NCBI GenBank assembly: GCA_022839625.1
Contig: JALHJL010000024.1
Location: 1 to 50,155, forward strand
DNA from: Phycisphaerales bacterium
GTDB taxonomy: Bacteria > Planctomycetota > Phycisphaerae > UBA1845 > Fen-1342
Reading direction: 5' to 3'
Length of the DNA stretch: 50,155 bases
Numbering within the stretch: the stretch's first letter is position 1; every line of letters starts with the position of its first letter. Both the position numbers and the translations under genes were made by a program. The notes under the pieces are model-generated. The model was not told the DNA's origin. It worked only from the letters and a program-made list of their open reading frames with translations, and did no database searches. Below are positions 50,114-50,155 of this stretch, in pieces.

Positions 50114-50155
50114 AGCTGTCTCCTGTTTCGAAATTCCACACCGGGCAGCATAACC

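Overview
The window is about 50 kb of GC-rich chromosomal DNA. It most likely comes from a Planctomycetota bacterium, probably Phycisphaerae-like. This is inferred from the combination of a futalosine-type menaquinone pathway, a secreted protein with an H-x9-DG-type tail, two secreted proteins sharing an atypical dockerin-like module (calcium loop followed by GTYG-x-WSF-x-DINPFVT), DUF2723/TMTC-like membrane proteins, an IS110 remnant, and palindromic intergenic repeats. I could not run a taxonomic search.

Layout. 1-174: copy 1 of a roughly 90-bp palindromic repeat. 175-3907 (-): mqnA, mqnC and a polysaccharide flippase as one operon; mqnA carries in-frame 54-bp palindromic repeats. 4059-6934 (+): a secreted 722-aa protein and elbB. 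6935-8296: mostly non-coding, with tRNA-Thr(CGT) on the minus strand. 8297-10905 (+): a YtcJ-type amidohydrolase and a ROK kinase. 10902-13030 (-): YwaF-like membrane protein, FGG-repeat protein, and a MNT/HEPN pair whose HEPN gene is broken by an amber codon. 13149-15785 (+): gyrA. 15857-20638 (-): indolepyruvate oxidoreductase, with iorA lacking its ferredoxin domain and iorB fused to a complete ADP-forming acyl-CoA synthetase. 20801-22338: pcm and a DUF2807 lipoprotein.

22502-27756 (-) is a compact lipid operon: LpxL-like acyltransferase, hotdog dehydratase, acyl carrier protein, second dehydratase, and two ketosynthases. Its content and order resemble the rhizobial acpXL-fabZXL-fabF2XL-fabF1XL-lpxXL cluster for the very-long-chain acyl group of lipid A. 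27881-38414: an unknown coiled-coil protein, cysK, a TMTC-like TPR protein, a Kef-type antiporter, a DUF2723 protein, a thioredoxin-fold protein and SpoVR. 38757-49910: a large cysteine-rich secreted protein with dockerin-like and DWY modules, a prolyl oligopeptidase, argF, an ECF sigma/anti-sigma/STN-domain operon, and a secreted S1/P1-nuclease-like protein with the same dockerin-like module. The right edge holds repeat copy 2 (inverted relative to copy 1), joined to the first 19 codons of an IS110 transposase.

The most interesting signals are the IorB-ACD fusion, which would couple 2-oxoacid oxidation to ATP synthesis in one polypeptide, the AcpXL-like operon with a ketosynthase lacking both catalytic histidines, and the palindromic element inside mqnA. 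Many genes abut or overlap (for example a 4-nt GTGA overlap between a dehydratase and a ketosynthase), so translational coupling is likely.
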